Source: an uncultured Rhizobiaceae group bacterium (GTDB taxonomy: Bacteria > Pseudomonadota > Alphaproteobacteria > Rhizobiales > Rhizobiaceae). From it: a stretch of DNA of 64,000 nt. The notes beneath the pieces were generated by a model that worked only from the letters and a program-made list of their open reading frames with translations, was not told the origin of the DNA and searched no databases. This document shows, piece after piece, positions 46,836-55,441 of this stretch (position 1 is its first letter; every line of letters starts with the position of its first letter). The stretch spans positions 62,001 to 126,000 of the forward strand of contig CALHCF010000002.1 of assembly GCA_937930635.1 (NCBI GenBank). The letters are read 5' to 3'. A program made the translations under genes and the position numbers.

Positions 46836-47108
46836 TCAGGCGGAAGCGATATTCTTCTGACGTACGCGAAAGACGCGAATTGCCAGGCCTGCAACACCAA
46901 TGATGATCCAACTGACCTGAATAAGGGCAGATGCAAGATTGAAATGTTCCATCAAGCTAAGCAACACAAGAAATGCAGAGATGATGTTGATCAGGCTGTA
47001 GCTTTTGCCGTTTCCGTCAATCCATCCCGCTTGCAAACCGGCAAACCCACCCAGATATCCTACAAAACCGGCCAGTCCGAAAAACTGCATCAGTGAAAGC
47101 GATTCCAT
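46836..47108 (-). CDS. CBU_0592-like small membrane protein
   Basis: A 90-residue membrane protein. The ATG at 47108 with GAGGGAAC seven bases upstream is chosen over 47153. Three hydrophobic helices are visible. The motif set FFGLAGFVGYLGGFAGLQ, YSLINIISAFLVLLSL, HFNLASALIQVSWIIIGVAGL matches the CBU_0592-like membrane family. Function is unknown. It stands alone, convergent with pcaB. Confidence 0.8.
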   Translation of the reverse strand: MESLSLMQFFGLAGFVGYLGGFAGLQAGWIDGNGKSYSLINIISAFLVLLSLMEHFNLASALIQVSWIIIGVAGLAIRVFRVRQKNIASA

Positions 47109-47218
47109 CGTTGTTCCCTCAAACGAGTTGTGCCCCTCGTTTTGATCAATCAACGTTTATGGATGCAGGAAGTCGGGTGCCGTGACTTTTGGCACATTTG
47201 CCGACCAACCTGCGGTAG

Positions 47219-48112
47219 CTATGTGACAAATCTCACTATTTCATCGGCCAGAACATCGGGTTTTTCGTGAAGAATCCAATGGCTTGCGTCGTCAATTTCG
47301 CGCAGCGTCAGATCGGCGCAAAATTCCTCAAGCCCCAAACGAGCCTCGGGCAGGAGCGCAACATCCTGCAATCCCCATAACAAAAGATGCGGCATGGCAA
47401 TGTGGTATTTGGTGCGCATGGCGTCGGTAACTGGCAGATCTTTTGCCGCAGTTCCCGACGCGGGAACCGTCAGCGGTGAGGCACGATACCAGTTGAGCAT
47501 GGCGGTTAGTGCGCCAGGGTGAGACCAGGCCTGACGATAGGCACTGCGGATCTCATCAGTAAGCCAGGGTGCTGCCGAAAATTTTTCGAACATATTCAGC
47601 AGGCGCTGAAAGCTATTTTCTAACAACGGTCCTTCGCTGCCCTCCGCACGCAGATAATTGATGTACTGGCTGCCATCCGTTTGCGCTCCACCGGCCAGCA
47701 GAGCACGCTGGAACGGGACAGAATGGACACCGTTTACAATGACAAGATGTGAAACCCGGTCGCCATGGCGCATGGCAAAAGCGTAGGCAACGGAAGCACC
47801 CCAATCATGACCACAAAGAATGATTTTGCGATCTGGTGAAATCTGCGAAACAAGATCGGCGAGATCGGCAACCATATGTTTCGTGTCATATGCCCCGACG
47901 CCTTCGGGCTTGCTGGACAGATTGAAGCCACGCTGATCGGGCAGAACCACCCGAAAGCGGTCAAGGAGTTTGTTGGCAACCCTGGACCAGGCCGCCCAAT
48001 ATTCTGGAAATCCATGCAACATCACCATCACCGGAGCGTCCACTGGTCCTGCCAGTTTGGCGTGGATGTCCAGCCCGTTGCAGCGAAACATCTGAGAGGT
48101 AAGTGCGTGCAT
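47219..48112 (-). CDS. Alpha/beta hydrolase, epoxide hydrolase/dehalogenase type
   Basis: A protein of about 297 residues. It probably starts at ATG 48112, with 48091 as an alternative; the long frame to 48523 would run through livK and is rejected. Signatures: the oxyanion-hole motif HGFPEYWAAW, DQRGFNLSSKP, and the nucleophile elbow GHDWGASVAYAFA with Asp as nucleophile, as in epoxide hydrolases and haloalkane dehalogenases. The catalytic His is in DASHWILHEKP. It lies downstream of livK on the same strand after a hairpin, so it may be the last gene of the leftward catabolic operon. Substrate unknown. Confidence 0.85.
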   Translation of the reverse strand: MHALTSQMFRCNGLDIHAKLAGPVDAPVMVMLHGFPEYWAAWSRVANKLLDRFRVVLPDQRGFNLSSKPEGVGAYDTKHMVADLADLVSQISPDRKIILCGHDWGASVAYAFAMRHGDRVSHLVIVNGVHSVPFQRALLAGGAQTDGSQYINYLRAEGSEGPLLENSFQRLLNMFEKFSAAPWLTDEIRSAYRQAWSHPGALTAMLNWYRASPLTVPASGTAAKDLPVTDAMRTKYHIAMPHLLLWGLQDVALLPEARLGLEEFCADLTLREIDDASHWILHEKPDVLADEIVRFVT

Positions 48113-48133
48113 GATACCGGGTCCGGGAATGAA

Positions 48134-48155
48134 AGGGGCACCCAAAGGTGCCCCT
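48134..48155 (-). terminator. Hairpin between livK and the alpha/beta hydrolase gene
   Basis: A perfect 9-bp stem (AGGGGCACC with GGTGCCCCT) closes a four-base loop. On the minus strand only TTTCATT follows, so termination would be partial. Such a hairpin could protect the highly expressed binding-protein message or attenuate transcription into the hydrolase gene. Confidence 0.6.
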
Positions 48156-48182
48156 GCTGATGTCTGGGAACAAGGGGCGTTC

Positions 48183-49367
48183 CTATTTTGCGACGCGGGT
48201 AATTTCCTGCCAGTTGCCGTCTTTGATGACCGAAATAATGATCTCATCGGCACCCTGGTGATCTGTCGCGCTGTAGTCGACGCGGTTACCAGAGATAGCA
48301 TCCTCATAGTCCAGGCTTTCCATGCCTTTTTGCAGACTTTCAGGGGTGAGGTCTTTTCCGGCAGCTTCAAGTGCTTTGACCAGAGAGATAGCAGCCGAAT
48401 AGCCAAGAACAGCGCCTGTGCCTGGCAGCTTTTCGCCTGACTTTTCTGTATAGGCCTTGAAGAACTTCTGCACTTCCGGGTTATCCATCCGGGAAAGCAG
48501 GTCCGCCCAACCGGCTGCGGCATACATGCCTTCCGTTACGCCGCCAGGCACCTTCGCCATGACGGTATGGAAACCGGCTGATGAATTGAGCAAGGTGATA
48601 TCATTCATGCCCAGTTTCTTGGCCGTGCCGGAAACCGTAATCGCCTGCCGCACACCCAGCGCCATGGTGATCAGCTGGCAGCCTTCACCTTTCAGCTTCT
48701 GGAGTGAGCCGACAAAATCCGCATCATCCGGCTTGTGAGTCGTCTCGGTAACGAACTCAAGGCCATCGTTTTCTTTCGCGGCATCGACTGCGCCCTGCTG
48801 AATTTCCTTACCGAAGTCCGTTGGCAAATACATGGAGCAGATTTTCGACGCACCTTTTTCCTTAGCCAGATACGGAACTGCGACTTTCATCTGCTCGTAG
48901 TAGGAGGCTGTGCCTGCATAATGCAGCGGGCTGAAAGGCTCATTCATCTGCCGGGCGGCAGAGAGAGGCGAAATGTTGGGAACATTCTTTGTATCCTGCA
49001 GCTTGAAGCCGGCGATGTTCATTGGCGTGCCCAGCGACAGCAGCATGGCAAACACCTTGTCGCCATTGACCAGCTTGTTCATCCCCGCGATGGCTTTTGG
49101 CATCTGGTAGCCATGATCTTCGACGATGAAACGAATCTTACGTCCATGGACGCCACCTGCGGCGTTTATCTCATCAAAATAAATCTGCGCTGCTTGTGTT
49201 GCGGGTGCCCCGAAGGCTGCAAACGGGCCGGACAAATCATTGTTGGACCCAATCAGAATTTCTGTATCCGTTACGCCCTGTACCTTTGAATGGCCATCCG
49301 CAAGAGCTGTGGTGGCCATCAAGCCTGTGGCCATGGCAGCCAGTGTCAGTGTTTTTACAAGTTTCAT
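48183..49367 (-). CDS. LIV-type ABC transporter substrate-binding protein
   Basis: A 394-residue periplasmic binding protein of the branched-chain amino acid (LivK) fold. The start is ATG 49367 with GGGAG upstream; ATG 49397 would give a longer signal. The signal peptide ends ATTALADG. The mature part begins VQGVTDTEILIGSNNDLSGP, then EINAAGGVHGRKIRFIVEDH, both characteristic. Many catabolic clusters use such proteins for aromatic, aliphatic or steroid-type acids rather than amino acids. The acyl-CoA synthetase 32 bases upstream suggests a carboxylic acid ligand. Confidence 0.9.
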   Translation of the reverse strand: MKLVKTLTLAAMATGLMATTALADGHSKVQGVTDTEILIGSNNDLSGPFAAFGAPATQAAQIYFDEINAAGGVHGRKIRFIVEDHGYQMPKAIAGMNKLVNGDKVFAMLLSLGTPMNIAGFKLQDTKNVPNISPLSAARQMNEPFSPLHYAGTASYYEQMKVAVPYLAKEKGASKICSMYLPTDFGKEIQQGAVDAAKENDGLEFVTETTHKPDDADFVGSLQKLKGEGCQLITMALGVRQAITVSGTAKKLGMNDITLLNSSAGFHTVMAKVPGGVTEGMYAAAGWADLLSRMDNPEVQKFFKAYTEKSGEKLPGTGAVLGYSAAISLVKALEAAGKDLTPESLQKGMESLDYEDAISGNRVDYSATDHQGADEIIISVIKDGNWQEITRVAK

Positions 49368-49399
49368 GTGTTTTCTCCCAGTAAGTTTCATTTTCATTG

Positions 49400-51298
49400 C
49401 TAATACATATCGGCGATAAGCGCCTCGTGCTTGGTTTCCACGAAACTGCGTTTCAGTTTCATGGTTGGTGTGAGTTCATCATCCTCCGCCGTCAGCAAAA
49501 TGTCGATAAGGCGGAAATCTTTGATTTGTTCGACGCGGGCAAAGTCCTTGTTCACATCATCGACCACACTTCTGACCAACTCCTGCACCTCTTTGGCAGC
49601 GCAAAGAGAGGCGAAGTTGTTGAAGGGAATACGCCGATCCTGTGCGAATTTTTCGACATTTTCCTGATCAATCATGACCAGGCAGGTGAGGTACTTGCGT
49701 TTATCACCAATGATGACGGCGTCTGAAATATAAGGTGAGAATTTCAGTCGGTTTTCAATCTCGGCTGGAGTGATGTTTTTGCCGCCCGCTGTAATGATGA
49801 TGTCTTTCAGCCGCCCCGTAATCGAGACATAGCCCTGATTGTCCAGGAAGCCTACATCACCTGTGCGCAGCCAGCCGTCTTCCGTAATGGTTTCAGCAGT
49901 TTTATCCGGCTTGTTCCAATATCCCTGAAATACATTGCCGGCGCGGTACTGAATTTCTCCTTCCGGTGAAATTCGCACTTCCGCCCCTGCGACAGGCGGC
50001 CCGACCGTCCCGACTTTGTTCTGGCTTGCTGTGTTGATGGAGATAACGCCCGAACTTTCGGTCATGCCATACCCCTCAAGCACGGGAACACCAATGCCCA
50101 GAAACCACTGAAGCAAATCAGCCGAAATGGGAGCAGCCCCTGTGCCACCACGGCGCAGACGATCCATGCCCAACATCCGGCGCAGATTGCGCAGCACGAT
50201 GAAATCCCAGATCCGGTAAGCCAGTCTGGTACCGGCAGGGACAGGTTTGCCGGCAAGTTCGAACTCAGCCTTTTTTGTACCGGCAGCCAGCGCTTTGGAA
50301 TAAGCCCATCGTTGTACAGGCGTCGCATCGGCTACCAGAATGGCAACCCGGGAATAGATTTTTTCCCAAAGCCGCGGCACCGCGACAAAGGTATGCGGCG
50401 AGACTTCCTGAAGATTATCGAAAACGGTTTCGGGGCTCTCGGCAAAGTTTACCGTGGCTTTTGAGCCAATCGGGGCAAACCCGGAGAAAAGCCGTTCGAG
50501 AATGTGACAGAGAGGCAAAAAGCAGATCTGGTCGTCGGTGGGATAGGCCGGTGCACCCTCCACACTGGAGGTTAGCGAATACAGAATATTGGCGTGACTG
50601 ATCATCGCGCCTTTCGGCATTCCTGTGGTGCCGGATGTGTAGACGAGGATTGCGGTGTCGTCGGGTTTCGACTTGGCGATTTCGGCTTCAAACAGGCCGG
50701 GGTTGTCTTTCTCAAAGGCGCGACCGGCGTCGTAGAGTTCATCAAGGAACATGACGCTGTCATCGGCAAAATCGTGCAGCCCGTCACGATCATAAACAAT
50801 GGCCTTTTTCAGACCGGGCATCTTGTCTTTGACTTCCAGATACTTGTCGAGCTGCTCATCATTTTCAATAAACAGAAAGCGGCTGTCTGAATCATTGACC
50901 AGATATTCAAGCTGTGACGCAGAATCGGTTGTGTAAATGCCTGAACCGATGCCACCAACGCTCTGCACGCCGAGATCGGTATAGATCCACTCCTTGTTGT
51001 CTTCCGACAGGATGGAAACCACTTCACCGCGCTTCAGGCCCAGCGAAACAAGGCCCATACCGATCAGCCTGGCGTGGTTATAAAAATCACTCCACGAATA
51101 CGACAGCCAAATGCCAAAGTCTTTCTCGCGGTGGGCCGTTCTTTCGCCCAGTTCCCTGCACCGCGCAGCAAACAGTTTTGGCAGCGTATCGTGACCGTCC
51201 AGAAAGTAAGGGCCGGTGGTGAGGTCTGCATTGATCGAAATGCCGTTGACCACTCTTTGCGGCGGCAGGTCAGCGGCCTTGGCTACGATGGCGTCCAT
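49400..51298 (-). CDS. AMP-dependent acyl-CoA synthetase (long-chain type)
   Basis: A 632-residue adenylate-forming ligase. The P-loop is YTSGTTGMPKGAMISH, followed by the A5 region VLEGYGMTESSGVISIN, A7 WLRTGDVGFL and A8 GRLKDIIITAGGKNITPAEIE. The catalytic lysine near the end is in TPTMKLKR. It would convert an imported carboxylic acid to its CoA thioester, feeding the acyl-CoA dehydrogenases of the cluster. It sits between livF and livK in the leftward operon. The FadD/Faa1-like layout suggests medium or long substrates, but chain length cannot be read directly. Confidence 0.93.
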   Translation of the reverse strand: MDAIVAKAADLPPQRVVNGISINADLTTGPYFLDGHDTLPKLFAARCRELGERTAHREKDFGIWLSYSWSDFYNHARLIGMGLVSLGLKRGEVVSILSEDNKEWIYTDLGVQSVGGIGSGIYTTDSASQLEYLVNDSDSRFLFIENDEQLDKYLEVKDKMPGLKKAIVYDRDGLHDFADDSVMFLDELYDAGRAFEKDNPGLFEAEIAKSKPDDTAILVYTSGTTGMPKGAMISHANILYSLTSSVEGAPAYPTDDQICFLPLCHILERLFSGFAPIGSKATVNFAESPETVFDNLQEVSPHTFVAVPRLWEKIYSRVAILVADATPVQRWAYSKALAAGTKKAEFELAGKPVPAGTRLAYRIWDFIVLRNLRRMLGMDRLRRGGTGAAPISADLLQWFLGIGVPVLEGYGMTESSGVISINTASQNKVGTVGPPVAGAEVRISPEGEIQYRAGNVFQGYWNKPDKTAETITEDGWLRTGDVGFLDNQGYVSITGRLKDIIITAGGKNITPAEIENRLKFSPYISDAVIIGDKRKYLTCLVMIDQENVEKFAQDRRIPFNNFASLCAAKEVQELVRSVVDDVNKDFARVEQIKDFRLIDILLTAEDDELTPTMKLKRSFVETKHEALIADMY

Positions 51299-51338
51299 CA
51301 GTTTGTACTCCCATCAACGTGTTGGCATTGTTGCGCGA

Positions 51339-52118
51339 TCAACGCCATGTTTTCCTCTGTTTCCAGCGCCGCTGTCCGCGCTGGTTTTCGTCTTGCGAGA
51401 TCCCCAGATAAAATTCCTGCACATCCTTTGAAGCGGCAAGGGTGGCAGCCTCGTCTGCCATCACGATACGCCCCAGTTCCATCACATATCCATAGGTTGC
51501 AACGTCCAGGGCAACCGCAGCGTTCTGCTCCACCAGCATCATGGTAACATGCTGTTCGGTGTTGAGGCGGCGTATGATGTCGAAAATTTCCTCGGTAAGC
51601 AGCGGCGACAAGCCAAGCGAAGGTTCGTCAAGCAACATGATGTGAGGTTTTGCCATCAAGCCCCGGCCAATAGCGAGCATTTGCTGTTGGCCGCCGGACA
51701 GCGTGCCGGCTGCCTGTGTCATCCGTTCCTTGAGGATGGGAAAATAGGAATAGACCATTTCTTCGTCGGCGTTTATCGCGGCCTTGTCAGAACGGGTATA
51801 GGCGCCCATCGCAATATTTTCAGCCACGGTCAGAAGCGGAAAAATTTCCCGCCCTTCAGGCACATGCACCATCCCTCTTGCCACGATACGGTCCGGCTCG
51901 TTTCCCTGTATCTCCGTCCCCTCAAGTTTTACGGTTCCTTTCTCAGGATCCATGACGCCTGAAATCGTCTTGAGCAGTGTTGTTTTGCCTGCGCCATTGG
52001 CACCAAGAACAGTCACAAGCTGACCTTCACGCACTTCAAGAGAAACGCCACGAATGGCCTGGATAGGACCATAGTAGGATTCCAGATTGTCGACCCGAAG
52101 GACGGCGGTTGCGCTCAT
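51339..52118 (-). CDS. LIV-type ABC transporter ATP-binding protein LivF-like
   Basis: A 259-residue ATPase. Walker A GANGAGKTTLLKTISG, signature LSGGQQQMLAIGRGLM and Walker B HIMLLDEPSLGLSP are all intact. LivF-type features include the short Q-loop HVPEGREIFPLLTVAENIAMG. The ATG overlaps the livG stop. The C-terminal end is extended by basic residues (QRRWKQRKTWR). Together with LivG, LivM, LivH and the binding protein it forms one importer. Confidence 0.93.
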   Translation of the reverse strand: MSATAVLRVDNLESYYGPIQAIRGVSLEVREGQLVTVLGANGAGKTTLLKTISGVMDPEKGTVKLEGTEIQGNEPDRIVARGMVHVPEGREIFPLLTVAENIAMGAYTRSDKAAINADEEMVYSYFPILKERMTQAAGTLSGGQQQMLAIGRGLMAKPHIMLLDEPSLGLSPLLTEEIFDIIRRLNTEQHVTMMLVEQNAAVALDVATYGYVMELGRIVMADEAATLAASKDVQEFYLGISQDENQRGQRRWKQRKTWR

Positions 52119-52936
52119 GCTGCCGCTCCCTTTTTGGGCTTGTCGCCTTCGACCTTCGTGCCCCCTTTTTGGATACCACTCGTACCAAGGTAAGCTTCGA
52201 TAACGGCGGGGTGCGACTGGACCTGCGAAGGGGCGCCGGTTGCCAACTCCTTGCCATCGGCGAGTGCGAGCACGCGGTCCGAAACTGCTGAGACCAGACC
52301 CATATCATGTTCGACCATCAGCACCGTGATGCCCATTTGTTTTTGAATATCCTCGATCCAGAACGCCATGTCCTGCGTCTCTTCGACTGACAGGCCGGAG
52401 GCTGGTTCATCAAGCAGCAGCAGTTTGGGTTCAGTTGCCAACGCACGTCCAAGTTCCACCACCTTGCGCACGCCATAGGGCAGACCGGCAATCATCTTGT
52501 CGCGAAACGCCTGCAGATCAAGAAAATCAATCACCTGCTCAACCGCATCGCGATGCCGCCGTTCTTCTTTCCGCACACCGGGGGTGAAAAAAATCTCCGA
52601 CAGAGCTGTGCTTTTGCGATGCCGGTGCCGCCCCACCAAAAGGTTTTGCAGGACGGTTGCCTGTTCAAAAAGCTCGATGTTTTGAAACGTTCTGGCAATC
52701 CCCAGCGAAGGCACTTTATCGGAGGTTAGTTTGAGCAGGTCTTTCCCATCGAATGTGATGGAACCCTGTGCCGGGGTATAGAAGCGCGACAGCAGATTAA
52801 AGACCGTCGATTTACCAGCACCATTGGGACCAACCAGTGCAAAAACCTCGCCTTCATCGACATGCATCGACACATTGTCGACAGCAACAACACCACCGAA
52901 CCGCTGGGTTGCGTTTTTGATTTCAAGCAGTGGCAT
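52115..52936 (-). CDS. LIV-type ABC transporter ATP-binding protein LivG-like
   Basis: A 273-residue ATPase. ATG 52936 with GGGAGGC upstream starts the protein; the frame extended to 53080 runs through the RidA-like gene. Walker A GPNGAGKSTVFNLLSR, the LivG-type FQNIELFEQATVLQNLLVGRH and Walker B KLLLLDEPASGLS are present. The signature motif is degenerate: where most ABC proteins have LSGGQ, this reads LPYGVRKVVELGRAL, as is usual in LivG. It ends with a hydrophilic tail. It overlaps both livF and the RidA-like gene. Confidence 0.92.
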   Translation of the reverse strand: MPLLEIKNATQRFGGVVAVDNVSMHVDEGEVFALVGPNGAGKSTVFNLLSRFYTPAQGSITFDGKDLLKLTSDKVPSLGIARTFQNIELFEQATVLQNLLVGRHRHRKSTALSEIFFTPGVRKEERRHRDAVEQVIDFLDLQAFRDKMIAGLPYGVRKVVELGRALATEPKLLLLDEPASGLSVEETQDMAFWIEDIQKQMGITVLMVEHDMGLVSAVSDRVLALADGKELATGAPSQVQSHPAVIEAYLGTSGIQKGGTKVEGDKPKKGAAA

Positions 52937-53339
52937 AGTTGCCTCCCACGCCATTGCGATGAGCCACTGCACGGATCTCCACGATTGCTCCTTCCCGACG
53001 CAATCCGGCAACCTCAACCGCAGTCCATGCCGGATAAGGCGACCGGCAATAATCACGCCGGGTCTGGTCAAACAGATCAAAATGCTCGCGCAGCCCGATG
53101 TGGTAAGAGGTCATATCCACAAGCGCCTCAAAGCCCAATCCTTCCTGCTCCAAAACCAGCCCAATTTTCTCAAACGCACTGCGAAACTGATCGCGTGGAT
53201 TACCGGGAATTTGACCCTGCCGGTCGCTGCCGGTCACACCCGTCAAGAACAGGTGGTCGCCGGAAACAACAGCTGGCGACATGGCCGCAGCTTCGGCGGC
53301 TTCAGCAAATTGGGGAGGGGTGACTGCTCGTATGCTCAC
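52923..53339 (-). CDS. RidA/YjgF/UK114-family protein
   Basis: A 138-residue Rid-superfamily protein encoded between livM and livG: its GTG start overlaps the livM stop and its end overlaps the livG start by 14 bases. The family fold is visible in VVSGDHLFLTGVTG, ALVDMTSYHIGL and YPAWTAVEVAGL. The archetypal RidA arginine that binds the iminoacid carboxylate is Trp105 here, and the usual second glutamate of IEIEAIA is Arg123. It is therefore probably not an iminoacid deaminase. It may belong to one of the Rid1-7 subfamilies linked to catabolic clusters. Confidence 0.85.
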   Translation of the reverse strand: MSIRAVTPPQFAEAAEAAAMSPAVVSGDHLFLTGVTGSDRQGQIPGNPRDQFRSAFEKIGLVLEQEGLGFEALVDMTSYHIGLREHFDLFDQTRRDYCRSPYPAWTAVEVAGLRREGAIVEIRAVAHRNGVGGNYATA

Positions 53340-54442
53340 TGGACCCGCTCCGTTTTCAGATAGGACTTCTGACGACGGAACATATCCTTTCGATAAAAAG
53401 GGAACAGTTCGAAATAGGTGCGCATTTTTAGCCAGCGGCCGTAAAGCCCGAGCGGTTCAAACAGGATGAACCCGATAAGGATTGCAGCAAACAGCGCACT
53501 TTCCAGGCCGGGGATGGTGAGGTTGATGTCAAAGGATGTCTGCAACATCGAACGGCCATTAGCGATCAGCACCGGTATCAGCCCCACAATCATCGCGCCA
53601 AGAAAGGCTCCATGGATGAAACCCAGCCCGCCGATCACGATCATCAGCAACAGCGTAATTGACATGACGATGTCGAATGTTTCGTGGGTGATATAGGTGG
53701 CATCATGCCCAAACAACGCGCCTGCCAGACCGGCAGCTGCACAGGACAGAAAAAAGGAGGTTGCTTTGGTGCGCGACAGATTGATGCCCATTGCCTGGGC
53801 TGAAACCTCAGAGTCTCGAATGGCGGCAAAACTGCGGCCCGTTGGAGAGCGAAGCAGGTTGCGGTAGGCCATGATGACTATGATCACCACGGCCAGAACG
53901 ATATAGTAAAAGGCGTAGGGGTTGGAGTATTTGTTGATCACATAGCCGAAGATGGAAATATCCGGCACGGCAATCCCGGACACGCCGCCTGTCCATGGCT
54001 CCAGCAGGTCGATAATGTCGCCCGTCAGCACGGATAGTGCCAGCGTGGCGAGGGCGAGATAGACACCATGAAGCCGCATGACAGGTGAAATGATAATGGT
54101 GCCGAAAAGCCCGGCCAGCAATCCGGCCAGCGGGAAGGCGATCAGCCAGGGCAGGCCGGCATTGAGCAGCAGCACATTGGCATAACACCCCATGGCCATG
54201 AAGGCTGCGTGTCCCAGACTGGCCAGACCTGTCTGCCCGGTCAGCAGCATCAGCCCCATACCGGCAATGGAAAAGATCAGTACGCGGTTGATCTCGCCAA
54301 GCAGATAAGGGTTGCCGGTCCACATAAAATAGAGCGGCAGCGCCAGCATGAGCCCCAGCAACAACATGTACCAGAAGAGTTGTGCTCCATGACGAAACCA
54401 GCGGATATCAGCGTCGTATGAGGTTTTGAAAACAAAACGCAT
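53336..54442 (-). CDS. LIV-type ABC permease LivM-like
   Basis: A 368-residue inner-membrane permease with about ten hydrophobic helices. LivM-type segments include GLMLLTGQTGLASLGHAAFMAMGCY near the N-terminus and the EAA-like loop SPTGRSFAAIRDSEVSAQAMGIN facing the ATPases. A basic tail of about 25 residues (PFYRKDMFRRQKSYLKTE) extends beyond the last helix. It begins four bases after livH. Confidence 0.92.
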   Translation of the reverse strand: MRFVFKTSYDADIRWFRHGAQLFWYMLLLGLMLALPLYFMWTGNPYLLGEINRVLIFSIAGMGLMLLTGQTGLASLGHAAFMAMGCYANVLLLNAGLPWLIAFPLAGLLAGLFGTIIISPVMRLHGVYLALATLALSVLTGDIIDLLEPWTGGVSGIAVPDISIFGYVINKYSNPYAFYYIVLAVVIIVIMAYRNLLRSPTGRSFAAIRDSEVSAQAMGINLSRTKATSFFLSCAAAGLAGALFGHDATYITHETFDIVMSITLLLMIVIGGLGFIHGAFLGAMIVGLIPVLIANGRSMLQTSFDINLTIPGLESALFAAILIGFILFEPLGLYGRWLKMRTYFELFPFYRKDMFRRQKSYLKTERVQ

Positions 54443-54446
54443 CGCC

Positions 54447-55331
54447 CTAAACCTTCTTCTTTTGCGTCTGTGAAAAGATGCCGCCGGGGCGGAAGATCAG
54501 CACGATCAGCAATATGGCGTAGGGGGCGATACGGGCGATGCCGGCGAAGCCGTCTGGAGCAAAACGGGCGGAGAGTGGTTCCACCAGCCCGATAATCAAT
54601 CCGCCAACCAGCGCGCCGGGCAGCGAACCGAAGCCACCAATGGCGGCTGCTGCGAAAGCCTTGATGCCCAGCAAGCCTGACGACGGATCAATTGCACCCT
54701 TGGAAGCAAAGAGAATTCCAGCCACCGCTGCGACTGCGCCCGACAGGGCCCAGACGAGACTTTGTATTCTCTTGACCGGGATGCCCATATAATAGGCGGC
54801 CAGCTGGTTTTGCGATGCGGCCTGCATGGCAACCCCCAGTTTGGTCTTGGAAAAGAACACAAACAGACTGCCCGTCAGCACCACGGTCACAACGATGATG
54901 GCAATTTCGTCAATCCCCAGCACAACGCCGCCAAAGCGAAGGTCCTGTCCGGCAAACGGTGTTTCCAGCGAGACCGGCTCGTGGCTCCAGATCGTACCAG
55001 CAGCAAATCGTAATATGAAGCCGAGCGCGATGGTCAGTATCACAATGGACACTTGCGACTGGCCAAACATATGGCGCAGAACACCCCAGTCGAACAGATA
55101 TCCAAGCGCCGCCATAATGACCATGGCAAGTGGCACAGCAAGCCAGAAATTCAGCCCCATGAAATCGGCATTGGTCAGCCCGAGGCAGACAAAGGCCCCG
55201 ATCATCATGAAGTCGCCCTGAGCAAAATTCACGGCCTCTGTGGCCTTGTAAATCAGCACGAAACCAAGCGCGATCAGCCCGTAAACGCATCCATTGGCTA
55301 ATCCACTCACAATAAGCTGGACAAAGTCCAA
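54447..55331 (-). CDS. LIV-type ABC permease LivH-like
   Basis: A 294-residue inner-membrane permease with eight or so helices. LivH motifs: GLANGCVYGLIALGFVLIYKA at the N-terminus, NFAQGDFMMIGAF, and the EAA-like loop GVAMQAASQNQLAAYYMGI. The start is TTG at 55331, supported by GGGAGGAC eight bases upstream and no better in-frame start. A 110-base gap separates it from the MDR gene, so a second promoter for the transporter genes is possible there. Confidence 0.92.
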   Translation of the reverse strand: MDFVQLIVSGLANGCVYGLIALGFVLIYKATEAVNFAQGDFMMIGAFVCLGLTNADFMGLNFWLAVPLAMVIMAALGYLFDWGVLRHMFGQSQVSIVILTIALGFILRFAAGTIWSHEPVSLETPFAGQDLRFGGVVLGIDEIAIIVVTVVLTGSLFVFFSKTKLGVAMQAASQNQLAAYYMGIPVKRIQSLVWALSGAVAAVAGILFASKGAIDPSSGLLGIKAFAAAAIGGFGSLPGALVGGLIIGLVEPLSARFAPDGFAGIARIAPYAILLIVLIFRPGGIFSQTQKKKV

Positions 55332-55441
55332 ACCAGTAGTCCTCCCAAACCAAGGAGACGCGATTGTTTTAACCTGCGTGCCCCATCATAATCATAGCGG
55401 TTGGATCGTGCTGCACAAGGCTGCGCGCCCACCTTTGAGGG

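Noticed and set aside
47219..48523. 434-codon version of the alpha/beta hydrolase
   Set aside because: The extra N-terminal residues are read antiparallel-free from within the livK gene in another frame and have no resemblance to hydrolases; the protein fold begins after 48112.
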